Assembly (NCBI RefSeq): GCF_024355225.1
Contig: NZ_VCNH01000008.1
Span: 310,001 to 374,000 of the forward strand
DNA: 64,000 bases
Reading direction: 5' to 3'
Source: Roseovarius sp. M141
Lineage (GTDB): Bacteria > Pseudomonadota > Alphaproteobacteria > Rhodobacterales > Rhodobacteraceae
Shown piece after piece: positions 46,778 through 55,500 of the stretch. Numbering within the stretch: position 1 is the first letter of the stretch; every line of letters starts with the position of its first letter. Made by a program: the position numbers and the translations under genes. A model generated the notes under the pieces. It was not told the origin of the DNA. It made no database searches and saw only the letters and a list, made by a program, of their open reading frames with translations.

Positions 46778-49257
46778 CGTCCGCCCTCCGTATGAATTGT
46801 CAGGGTGCCCTGATCCGGGTGGTTCGGATCATTGGCGAGAATCGGAATTTCGCGCGGCCCGAAGGTCAGCACGCCCTCGTCAATCGCCGTGGACGCGGCG
46901 GCGCTGGCGCGCTGAAAACTGGTGACGTGGATATCCTCGACGCCGGGCACCTGCATCCCCGCCTCATAGATGCGCGACAGGTAGATCCGCGACGAGAATG
47001 TGATGTTGTCGGGGTGGAAAAACGCCCGCTCGCCATCCGTGCGCAGACCCGCCGAGAAAGCGTCGATCAAAGCGTTTGCCACATCGTCCGCGAAATGATC
47101 GGGCAGGACGCAGGCCGTCAGCGCCACCTCCAGCGGCACATAGATCGGCGCGTCGATGGTCAGATCGTGGCCCATCATGCGGTAGGGTTCCAGATAGTCC
47201 AGAAGTGCCTGCGCAAAGCCCGCGTCCACCTCCAGCCCGCCGACGCGGTCGACCGACAGGAAGATCGCCGACCAACTGCCCAGCCACCGTTTGCGGGCAT
47301 GGGCGCGCTGCACGTCGGGATGTCTGGTCAGCAGGGTTTCATAATCAGCCAGCGTCACCGCGCGGCGTTGCTCGAAAAAACTGACCGGGGCGCGCTGGCG
47401 TACCTCGGGGATCGTCTCACGGTTCAGGCCACCCGCTGCGGGCAACGGGTTGCGCACGGCGGTGACGTTGGCCAGCGCCAGACCAGAGGCCGCGACATGG
47501 GCCAGCGCATTGGCGCCGATATTGCCCGCGCGGCCCGTGCCGACGCGGTAATTGGCAAAGAAGCTGTCGCTGGCCACCGGCGTCTTGCCGTGGGTGCTGG
47601 CCCGCCCCTCGTGCCCTTCGCCAAAGCGCAGGGTGACGCTGCCGTCATGGGCAACCTCGGGGACAAAGACGCGATCTTCGGGTCCGGCAGGCAGCAGGTC
47701 GGGCAGCGGGTTCCACGCCTCGATCTTGCCATCGACGCTGAGGAACATATCGGCCATCGCCGCTGCCGGATCCATCGCGGTGATGCGCGCGGCGGGGGTC
47801 AGCGGGTCGAGCGTGGGGAACAGACCGGCGCTGAATGTCAGATCCTTATGCGCAAGCACCGGCGCAAAAGGATGCGGGCGGTCCAGACCGGCAAGCGGCT
47901 TGATTTCATCGGGCTGGCCCGGTGCCGGGGGCAGTTCCGGGTCCGTCATATCAGGGGCCACGCCCAGCGGTTCAGGCACCGGCAATGTCATGCCGTGGTC
48001 GGCGACGACGATGTTGCCAAGGGCGGTGGCCAGTTCTTCGCCCGCCGGGCGCGCGCCGACGCACAGCCTGAACGGCAAGGCATCGTCCGGTCCCCAGATC
48101 ACCCGGTGGACCTGTAGCAGCATGCCGGGTGCGACCATTTCCAGCGGATCCAGCACGGTTTCGGGATCGGCGATCAGGCGTACGGCCTGCCGGTGGCCGG
48201 GATCGGCGTCGGCACTGCGGCCTGTCGTCGGGTCGCGCTCCTCCGTCAAGATCAGCAGATCGCCCGCGCGCAGGTTCAGAACCCGGTCCGGGTCGCGCAG
48301 CCATGCCTCGGTTGCGCCCTTCGCCAGCGCCGCGTCCGGGTCGTCCCAGTGGTGCAGGCCGATCCGGTTATGCGCGTCGCTCAGCGCCATGTCATGCGCG
48401 GGTTCGAACACCATCGCGCCGCGCGCCGCCGCCATCGGCACCTGCGCCATCGGCACGACCGCGGCGTTCAGATCGTTGCTGCGCGTCAGAAAGGTCAGAT
48501 CGTTTCGCCCAAGGTTGACCACCGGGGCGGCGACCTCGACCTGCGCCAGAACGCGGGCGCTGACGCCATTGTGCATTCGGTAGCCGACCAGCCTTGCATG
48601 ACGCGCGGCAGAGCGGCGCAGTTGCGCGGTGTCCAGGCTGTATTCGGTGGCGACGCAGTCCAGCTTGTAGCTGAGGTGATCGCCCAGATAGGCGAGCCAC
48701 TCCACCAGCGCGATTTCCAGTGAGGCCGGATTGCGTTCGACCATATCCGGCGTCGTGACCGACATCCGGTCAAGGATCATGGTGCGGTAGCTTTCAAAAT
48801 CGCGGGCAAGGTAGTCGAGGCGCGGCTCGTTCGGCAGGTCTTCGAGAACGGTGGCAGGCGCTTCGCAATCCAGATCGGTGTCGCAATGCACGCGAAAGCG
48901 AAAGCGGATTTCCCGCAGGATCGGATCAAAGCCGGGCAGATCGGCGTCAATGGCCAGATCATAGGTCGAAAAATCGCCCTCGCGGTTCAGCGTCAGCAAC
49001 AGGTCACTGCCCTGCGGCGCAACCGACTCGACAGCGATGCCGCGAATACGATCGCCGCCGCTGATGCTGAAATCGCTGGCGCCAAGGGGGGCGGCAGGCA
49101 CGCCGCCCGGTCCGGGGCGCGGCTTGACGAAGCGCAGGATCAGGCGGGTGCCGTCGGTGGGATCGACCTCGATCCCGGCGATGCCGTTGAACGGCGCGCC
49201 CGAGGCGGCCAGCGCCTCGCGCCGTTCATCCAGGAAGGAGCGGGTTCGGACGGCCAT
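46774..49257 (-). CDS. eCIS baseplate wedge protein, gpJ/Afp11-like
   Basis: Baseplate J-like wedge protein of 827 residues. The ATG at 49257 overlaps the gp25 stop (ATGA); a GTG one codon earlier is an alternative. The family's N-terminal DYLARDFESYRTMILDRM and LEIALVEWLAYLGDHLSYKLDCVATEYSLDTAQLRRSAARHARLVGYRMHNG region and C-terminal PEVRQRAPVSFFEQRRAVTLADYETLLTRHPDVQRAHARK are diagnostic (shown by short cores such as WLAYLGDHLSY and AVTLADYETLL). Two long wedge genes in tandem are the normal arrangement in extracellular injection systems. Confidence 0.88.
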   Translation of the reverse strand: MAVRTRSFLDERREALAASGAPFNGIAGIEVDPTDGTRLILRFVKPRPGPGGVPAAPLGASDFSISGGDRIRGIAVESVAPQGSDLLLTLNREGDFSTYDLAIDADLPGFDPILREIRFRFRVHCDTDLDCEAPATVLEDLPNEPRLDYLARDFESYRTMILDRMSVTTPDMVERNPASLEIALVEWLAYLGDHLSYKLDCVATEYSLDTAQLRRSAARHARLVGYRMHNGVSARVLAQVEVAAPVVNLGRNDLTFLTRSNDLNAAVVPMAQVPMAAARGAMVFEPAHDMALSDAHNRIGLHHWDDPDAALAKGATEAWLRDPDRVLNLRAGDLLILTEERDPTTGRSADADPGHRQAVRLIADPETVLDPLEMVAPGMLLQVHRVIWGPDDALPFRLCVGARPAGEELATALGNIVVADHGMTLPVPEPLGVAPDMTDPELPPAPGQPDEIKPLAGLDRPHPFAPVLAHKDLTFSAGLFPTLDPLTPAARITAMDPAAAMADMFLSVDGKIEAWNPLPDLLPAGPEDRVFVPEVAHDGSVTLRFGEGHEGRASTHGKTPVASDSFFANYRVGTGRAGNIGANALAHVAASGLALANVTAVRNPLPAAGGLNRETIPEVRQRAPVSFFEQRRAVTLADYETLLTRHPDVQRAHARKRWLGSWSAIFLSVDRVGGLEVDAGFAQALLDYLEPYRMMGHDLTIDAPIYVPLEVALTACVLPDHFADDVANALIDAFSAGLRTDGERAFFHPDNITFSSRIYLSRIYEAGMQVPGVEDIHVTSFQRASAAASTAIDEGVLTFGPREIPILANDPNHPDQGTLTIHTEGGR

Positions 49258-49622
49258 CACACCCCTCCCCGGCTAAAGGTTTCGGTCTGCTGGTCCTCTT
49301 CGCCGACCAGCGAATAGGTGACGGTGATATGCAGCTCGCCCTCATCGCGGCTGACATCAAGGGCCGCCAGCACCAGAACATCCGACAGGTAGCGCTGCAC
49401 AGCCGAGCGGATCAGAAAATCCGCCGCCGTTTCAAGCGCGTCCGAGTTGCTGTCAAACAACATCTCGGGCACGCCCGAGCCGAAATCGGGGCGCATCACC
49501 CGTTCGCCCGGTGCGGTGAACAGGACCGCCTCCAGCAGGTTGCGGACCCGGCGCGCGTGGTCCGTAGTGGTCGCGGTGCGGCCGGAACCGTCGATGTGGT
49601 AGGGCAGATCAAGATAACTCAT
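49257..49622 (-). CDS. gp25-like baseplate protein (Afp9-like)
   Basis: 121-residue homologue of phage T4 gp25, the most conserved baseplate wedge component; in related systems it nucleates sheath polymerisation. RVRNLLEAVLFTAPGERVMRPDFGSGVPEMLFD is the family core (short motifs FTAPGERVMRPDFGSG), and the beta-rich C-terminus ends in the RSAVQRYLSDVLVLAALDV segment. It is 13 bp from the PAAR gene and overlaps the wedge gene that follows. Confidence 0.92.
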   Translation of the reverse strand: MSYLDLPYHIDGSGRTATTTDHARRVRNLLEAVLFTAPGERVMRPDFGSGVPEMLFDSNSDALETAADFLIRSAVQRYLSDVLVLAALDVSRDEGELHITVTYSLVGEEDQQTETFSRGGV

Positions 49623-49635
49623 GTCGATGCCTTTC

Positions 49636-49965
49636 CTATTGTCCCTTCACCCGGACCTGCTGAACCGTCGCCGTCGGGGTGCCTTGGGTTCCCAGCGGGC
49701 CGATGGTGATGCCCTGACTGGTCGATAGCAGCGCGGGCTGGCCTTCGATCCGCACGCGGGTGGCGGGGGTCGTCCATTGCACGCTGGAACACGGCTTGGG
49801 CGCGGGTTCCGGCGTGGAAAAGGGGCAGCCGCTGATAGAATAACTGTGCGCCATGGTGGTTGCAGGCTGCCCGCCCAGGGTGACGCGGCTGGAGGCGGAC
49901 GAGGGCGTCGCCTGCCCGCCATGGGTGCACATCACCGTCGCGCCCTGGTGCAGAAGAAAGCTCAT
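49636..49965 (-). CDS. PAAR-like spike tip protein (Afp10-like)
   Basis: 109-residue protein that probably caps the central spike as the piercing tip. The ATG at 49965 overlaps the spike gene stop; a GTG just upstream is an alternative. It starts MSFLLHQGATVMCTHGGQA and carries the metal-coordinating Cys/His positions expected of PAAR-like proteins (CTHGG, and a second cysteine in SGCPF, a third in KPCSSVQW). The pattern GQPALLSTSQGITIGP near the C-terminus is typical of PAAR/DUF4280-type tips. Metal binding is inferred. Confidence 0.82.
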   Translation of the reverse strand: MSFLLHQGATVMCTHGGQATPSSASSRVTLGGQPATTMAHSYSISGCPFSTPEPAPKPCSSVQWTTPATRVRIEGQPALLSTSQGITIGPLGTQGTPTATVQQVRVKGQ

Positions 49966-50462
49966 CACACCACCTCCAGTGCGCCGGAATTGACGCTGAC
50001 CTGCGGGCCGGTCATTTCTATCTTGGCCCCGCCCGAGGTTTCCAGCGTGATGCCGCTGGCGGTGATCGTGACCTTGTTGCCGGCAACCGTTTCGATGACG
50101 ACGGGGGCGGCGGGGTTGATTTCATCCAGCGTGATCGTGGCGGCAGGTGTCTTGATCAGTTTGGTCTGCGGTACGGTGCCCGGCGCCTCGCCCTGCCCCC
50201 AGAAACACCCCGACCAGATCGGGGCGTCGATTGCGCCGCCCTCGAACTCGACCCAGATTTTCGCCCCTACCGGCGGGATCATGTAGAAGCCCTGATCCGG
50301 GCCGGCATAAGGCACGCAGGGCATCGCCCAGTTCAGGGTGTTGGTGCCGTAGATCGCAGGCACCTCGACCTGAAGCCGCCCGATCTGATTGGGATCGATG
50401 TTGTTGGATACCGTGCCGCGATATTTGCCGAAAACCCTGTTGGTGGTGGTCATATCATTCAT
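49965..50462 (-). CDS. gp5/VgrG-type spike protein, OB-fold only
   Basis: 165-residue central spike component. The OB-fold signature of the VgrG/gp5 family is clear: YRGTVSNNIDPNQIGRLQVEVPAIYG, WAMPCVPYAGPDQGFYMIPPVGAKIWVEFEGG and PIWSGCFWG. A short beta-prism-like tail (VVIETVAGNKVTITASGITLETSGGAKIEMTG) follows, typical of the trimeric spike. Unlike VgrG or Afp8, the gp27-like hub portion is a separate gene immediately upstream, overlapping by ATGA. Confidence 0.9.
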   Translation of the reverse strand: MNDMTTTNRVFGKYRGTVSNNIDPNQIGRLQVEVPAIYGTNTLNWAMPCVPYAGPDQGFYMIPPVGAKIWVEFEGGAIDAPIWSGCFWGQGEAPGTVPQTKLIKTPAATITLDEINPAAPVVIETVAGNKVTITASGITLETSGGAKIEMTGPQVSVNSGALEVV

Positions 50463-51601
50463 GGCAGCACTACCGGCACCGTGGTGCCGACCCCCTCTCG
50501 GTTCAGTGTAAAGGATTGCACCCAGGCCCCGGGCGAAATTTTCTGGATCACGCTTTGCACGTAATACAGCCCGTCATGATCCAGCCCTGCGCCGCGCAGA
50601 CCGACCAGACCGCGCGGGGTCAGGATCGCCCCGTAAACCCCGGTATCCAGATCGCCGGTCACGGTGACGGTGTCCTGTGTGGCGTCGGACTGCGCCTGTG
50701 CCTCGCCCAGTGCCTGCGCGGCGGTGGGTGCGCCATTGGTGCGAAACAGGTTGCTGCGCGCGGTGGCCTGATTGGCGATGGCCGGCTGGCTGGCCAGGGG
50801 TGGGCGCAACGGGGCGGTGGATTGCACCGGGACGGTCTGGCCGCTCTGGCGGTCCTGCACCTGACCTTCGACGCTGGCGGCCTCGGCTTCGGCATTTTCA
50901 AAGCTCAGGCCCGTGGCATTGGTTTCCGGCCCCATGTCGGTGGTGATCGCCGATTGCGGGATGCCTATGCGCGGCAATGGCCCCCAATACGCGGTCGAGG
51001 TCAGCGGCACCGGACCGGGGATCAGGGTGAAGATCGCGTCATGCGCTTCGGCCAGTTCGGTGAGATAGGCGTAATCGGTGGCGCGCTGCATCGGCACGCG
51101 GTCAATCGGGTTGGGCCGTTCGGCAGTAAGGGGCGGGATCACCAGAGGCACGACGCCGTAGCTTGCATATTTCAGTAAGACGAGCGCCGCGATCTCACCC
51201 GGACCCTGCGCCGGGTGCTGCGCCTCGATTTCCGTGCGGTCCATCACAAAGCTCAGATCCTTGCCGCGCACATGCAGCTTGGCCGGGCCTTCGCCCTCGG
51301 AGGGCTTGAATTCGGCCTGCTCGATGATGCCGTCCATCAGGACATGCGGCCTGATACCCAGCGTCGCGGTGATGACGACGCGCGCACCCGCCTTCAGCCC
51401 CGGCTCGGCCATGATCGGGAACAGGCCGGCGATGGCCCCGGCGCGCACCGCCTCGAACACCAGTTCAAACCCCGACCGCTCGCGGTCCGATGACGCGATC
51501 TCGGCGGACACGAAATGCTCCATCACGGCCAAGGTGGCCGGACGCGGCACGCCCTGGCCGATCAGCAGTGTCAGATGTGCGCCAAGAAGCTGTTCCAGCA
51601 C
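50459..51601 (-). CDS. gpD/gp27-like tail hub protein
   Basis: 380-residue baseplate hub component of the phage late-control-D (gpD) type that forms the trimeric platform between tube and spike. Features include EIASSDRERSGFELVFEAV, the GIRPHVLMDGIIEQAEFKPSEGEGPAKLHVRGKDLSFVMDRTE region (core LHVRGKDLSFVMDR) and ERPNPIDRVPMQRATDYAYLTELAEAH. A Gln/Ala-rich linker at about 240-310 is unusual. It and the adjacent spike gene are together equivalent to one VgrG/Afp8 protein. Confidence 0.85.
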   Translation of the reverse strand: MLEQLLGAHLTLLIGQGVPRPATLAVMEHFVSAEIASSDRERSGFELVFEAVRAGAIAGLFPIMAEPGLKAGARVVITATLGIRPHVLMDGIIEQAEFKPSEGEGPAKLHVRGKDLSFVMDRTEIEAQHPAQGPGEIAALVLLKYASYGVVPLVIPPLTAERPNPIDRVPMQRATDYAYLTELAEAHDAIFTLIPGPVPLTSTAYWGPLPRIGIPQSAITTDMGPETNATGLSFENAEAEAASVEGQVQDRQSGQTVPVQSTAPLRPPLASQPAIANQATARSNLFRTNGAPTAAQALGEAQAQSDATQDTVTVTGDLDTGVYGAILTPRGLVGLRGAGLDHDGLYYVQSVIQKISPGAWVQSFTLNREGVGTTVPVVLP

Positions 51602-51606
51602 GAGGG

Positions 51607-51894
51607 CTACTCCGGTTTGATCTGGTTAAGCGCCAGCCGCCGTCCGGGCGGCTCGGTCAGCGTGGTGTGGTCGGCATTAGGGTTGGCATCGGCCACGCGC
51701 CAGAACTGGCGCGGTTCGCCGTAGGCACGGTCGGCAATCAGATCCAGCCGGTCGCCCGATTGCACCTTGATCGAGGCAACCGGCGCCTCGGGAGAGCGAA
51801 TGATCCGGCGCGCGACATAGGCAACACTGCGCCCGGCCGGATCGATGAATTCCCGCAAGGGCAGTTTCGCGTAGCGGCTGTCTTTGTCGAACAT
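51607..51894 (-). CDS. Small gpX/LysM-like tail protein
   Basis: 95-residue protein located 5 bp before the hub gene. The core VQSGDRLDLIADRAYGEPRQFWRVADANP is the LysM-type repeat of phage P2 gpX proteins, which bind the hub or tube. The N-terminus (RYAKLPLREFIDPAGRSVAYVARRIIR) matches the short adaptor seen before such repeats. Position between the long LysM adaptor and the hub fits a small inner-baseplate linker. Confidence 0.8.
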   Translation of the reverse strand: MFDKDSRYAKLPLREFIDPAGRSVAYVARRIIRSPEAPVASIKVQSGDRLDLIADRAYGEPRQFWRVADANPNADHTTLTEPPGRRLALNQIKPE

Positions 51895-51906
51895 GTTGAA
51901 ACTCCT

Positions 51907-52557
51907 TTATAAAAGACTGACGTCAGATCCCAGAACCGCACCCAGGCTGTTGGCACTGGCAATCGTCGCCATTGCCTCTTTGACCACCTGATGGGCGAGG
52001 AACATCGCATAGCCGGGATGGGTCACGCGCAGGTCCGAATAGCTGAGCACCGACAGATCCATCGCCACCTTGGCGCGGATCGGGTTGAGGTTGGGGTCAT
52101 ACGCCTCCTCGGTGATCGACAGGCTGGACAGCTTGACCGGCAGGATGCGATGGCGACCCCAGATGAAAACGGTGAACGGGCTTTTCATCGGCAGGATCTC
52201 GATGGTGCCGACGTTCATCAGGATCGAATTGGCAATCACCGTGGCCGATTGCGGGTATAGAAGCGTTTCCAGCGCGGCGAGGCGCGGATGCAGGCCGTTT
52301 TCAACGACCACGGCGTCCTGCACCTCCAGATCGTCGGCGGCATCCAGCATCGCCTCGACCTTGATCGTCTCTGTCGGGGCGCCGGCCAGACGAAAGGTCT
52401 CGGCGCCGCCCTCGCCCTCGGCAGACCGGGCTTCGACGGTGCGCGACAGGCTTTCGGGATTGAACTGGAACGGGATCACCGACGGGATCGGCACCGGCGG
52501 GCGAAAGGCCACGATGGCGCCTTTCAACAGCTTGGGAGAGCGCGTGTATCCGGTCAT
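51907..52557 (-). CDS. LysM-type baseplate adaptor (Afp7/Pvc7-like)
   Basis: 216-residue product; the ATG at 52557 overlaps the stop of the giant gene. It has the N-terminal PFQFNPESLSRTVEARSA motif that opens the Afp7/gp53-like family and the beta-rich core FTVFIWGRHRILPVKLSSLSITEEAYDPNLNPIRAKVAMDLSVL (cores FIWGRHRILPVKL and NPIRAKVAMDLSV). In Afp/PVC it sits between the inner tube and the hub. Here it is unusually separated from the tube genes and lies after the giant protein. Confidence 0.83.
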   Translation of the reverse strand: MTGYTRSPKLLKGAIVAFRPPVPIPSVIPFQFNPESLSRTVEARSAEGEGGAETFRLAGAPTETIKVEAMLDAADDLEVQDAVVVENGLHPRLAALETLLYPQSATVIANSILMNVGTIEILPMKSPFTVFIWGRHRILPVKLSSLSITEEAYDPNLNPIRAKVAMDLSVLSYSDLRVTHPGYAMFLAHQVVKEAMATIASANSLGAVLGSDVSLL

Positions 52558-55500
52558 TGCAGGACCCTCGTGATATCGGATTCCAATGCATCCACGGTCG
52601 CCGAGTAAGCCCGCCGCGAATTGTCCTTGAGCTGCCCGTAGGTGCGCCACTGGGCGTCGGACGATGAATAGTAAAAATCGAAATGCACCCGCTTTGGCGC
52701 GGGCAGCCGCTGCGCCCCCTGCCAGATCGTTTCACGGTAAAAGCCCAGGATCGCGTCCTTGATCGCCAGACCATCGGCGGTCGAGGCAATGTTGTCGTTG
52801 ATCGGGCCGTTCAGGCGATCGCCCAGTTGCCCGTGCCAGTCGGGGCTGGACCATTGCAGCTGCGCCCCGCGCGCGACCTGTCCGCCCGCCAGCGTCCCCG
52901 CGTCCAGACCACCGGCATGGGCCTGCAATACCGGCACCTGTTCCATATGCGCGGGTCCGGTCGCGGGGTAGAACTCGGTTTTTTGGTCTGCGCTCAGATC
53001 GTTATACGCCTCGCCGCTATTGACATGGGCCTTGGAAAAATAGGGGATCGTGCGGTCGGCATTGGCCAGCCCCGATTGCGGCTTGAACACCAGTTTGGAC
53101 GTGGGCGTGCGCACCTCGTGCTGGAATTTCAGCAACATGGCCAGACCGCTGGCACTGTCGACATCGCCGCCAGACTCGATCCGCGCTGCGGTGGCGGTCA
53201 GGATGGTCGCGGCCTTGCTGGCCGGAATCCATTCGTGATTGCCCGGATCCGCACCCCGCACCGCATCGGCCATGCGCGTACGGTTCTTGGACGCACGTTT
53301 GCTGTTCCCGTCGCGCAGGAAAAACACCAGCGCTTGTGGCACGCCGTGTCCCGCACCTGCCGTATTCTCGTTATCGTCATCGAAATACGGCCCGAAATTA
53401 CCATCAAGCAGCGCCGCCGGGTTCGGCACTATTACGGTTTTGTAGTAGCTGCCGGTGACGTCCTTGAACTTGAAATCATACTCCAGCTGGTTGGCGAACT
53501 TGCGATCCGCAGCCGCGCGAATGGCCGGGGCCACGGCATCGGCAACGGCGTTGCCGTCGCGGCCCTGAAGGATTTCGCCAAGGATCGCGGCCGGGTGCGG
53601 CGACCGGTTGAGATCGCCGGTCAGATAGTCGGACAGGAAGTCGTTCATCTTGTCGGATTGCGGGTCGAAATCCTCCTGCGGGCCAAGATGCGCCTCGACC
53701 ACACGTTTGACCCCGGCGCGGAACGTCGCGTCATGCAGACTGCGCAGGATCGCGTCCGAGGATGCCGGGCGCGACCACGTGCCGGGGATCGCGGTGTCGG
53801 CGGGAATCGCGGTGCGGGCCTGCGCCCAGCTCATCGTCAAATAGCGCGGCACGTCGAGACGGTTCAGCACGTTGGCGCGCAGGCGCGCGGCCAGTGCATC
53901 ATTGCCCAGCGCCGCCAGATCATCGGCAAAGTGATCGCCAAGGCCGCGATTGGGATCAATTCCAAAGAATTCCAGCACCTGCTCCAGTGCGCGCTTGGTC
54001 TGCTCGCCTTCCTGGGCTGTGGCCTGTTTTTCATCCGTGGCGGTGGCCGGGTCGGCGTTGTCCGCATCCTCGGCGGCCTCGGCGGCGCGGTCCAGTTCTG
54101 CCTCTTCCGTCTTGGCCCGATCGACGAGGGTTTCCAGTTCGGCCCTCTTGGTGGTCTTTGCCTCGCCTTCCCAGCCGCTGCTTGCTGCCAGATCCTCGAA
54201 CGGCGGGCCGGTGCGCCCATCCAGCCAGCTTTGCAGCGTCTGCGGGGTCGAGCGGATCATCGGCACCACGGTTTCGCCCTGATCTTCGATGCTGAGTGTA
54301 TGGCTCTCGCCGCCGCCGCGCACCGCGATCGGCGCCATGATCTGACCGCCTTCCGCCGCCTCGTCATCCTCATCCCCCGCCGTGCCGCCGACCCGTCCGC
54401 CGGTCAGCGCCGACAGCACCCGGTTGATCAGGTTGACGATGGCGTCCTCGATGCTCTGGCGGACGTTGTTGATGATCTCCTGCACCTTGCCCGCCACGTT
54501 GCCTAGCCCCAGCAGCCGTGCCAGCAGGTCGATGGCGATGGGCAACAGGCGCGACAACACCGATTCCACGCCCAGCATTGCAGGCTCCAGCACGCCGGTC
54601 GCGATTTCCCACATCGTGTTGACGATGGTCTGGACAACCTGAAAAATCCGGGCCAGCTGATCCTTTAGGAACATGATGAAGTTCCAGATCGTCATCACCA
54701 GTTTGACCAGCGCACCGACCGGGCTGAACAGCCCCGCCAACCAACTGATCGCGGCCATGATCACGCGCTCGACCAGGAACGACTTGATTGCGTCCAGCAC
54801 CATGTCCTTGAGGCTGGACAGATCGGCCATGATCCTTTCCCACAGGGCGCTGAAGCCGCCGGTGATCAGCTCGACCATGTAGCCCATGACGAACTCGATC
54901 CGCTCGACCGCCTCTTCGCCCAGCACCCGGACGGCGACGCGGCGGATCATGTCGACGGTCAGGCCCAGGATCTGCCGTGCCAGATCCAGCACGCCCATGA
55001 GATCGAACTTCTCTGGAATCTGGATGTCACCGCCCAGCGCGCCGGTCAGCCAGCCGATGATGCCCCTTTTCAGATGCTCCAGAAAATTGCCGCCGAATTT
55101 TCGCACGCCGCCGACGAAAGCCTCGACCAGGTTCGACAGGAACCCGATGGGATCGTCGATGATGATGTCCAGCGCCTCGACCGCCCTGGCGATCACCTCG
55201 TAGAACGCGGCGGGCTGGATGCCGAGCGCCATCAGCACCGGTTCGAGGATCAGCTTGGCAAGCGCGCCCCAGTCGCCGGTCAGCGCCGCCCGCGCGATGG
55301 CCAGCGCCGCATTTACCGCCGCCTGATAAACCGCGAGGATCGCGTCCAGCCCGGCCGCCAGCGCATCGAGCAGCGCCGAAACCGCCGCCTTCAGGCCCTC
55401 GGCCACGGCGTTGACGGCGTCGGTCGCGACCTGCACGGCGCTATCGATGGCGTCGTTCAGGGCGGCGGCGATAGCGGGGAAATGCTCGGCCAGCAGCGCG

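Noticed and set aside
52683..54506. 607-codon plus-strand frame within the giant gene
   Set aside because: The minus strand carries the continuous 1688-residue frame with coupled starts and stops; the plus frame is low-complexity and Arg/His-rich.
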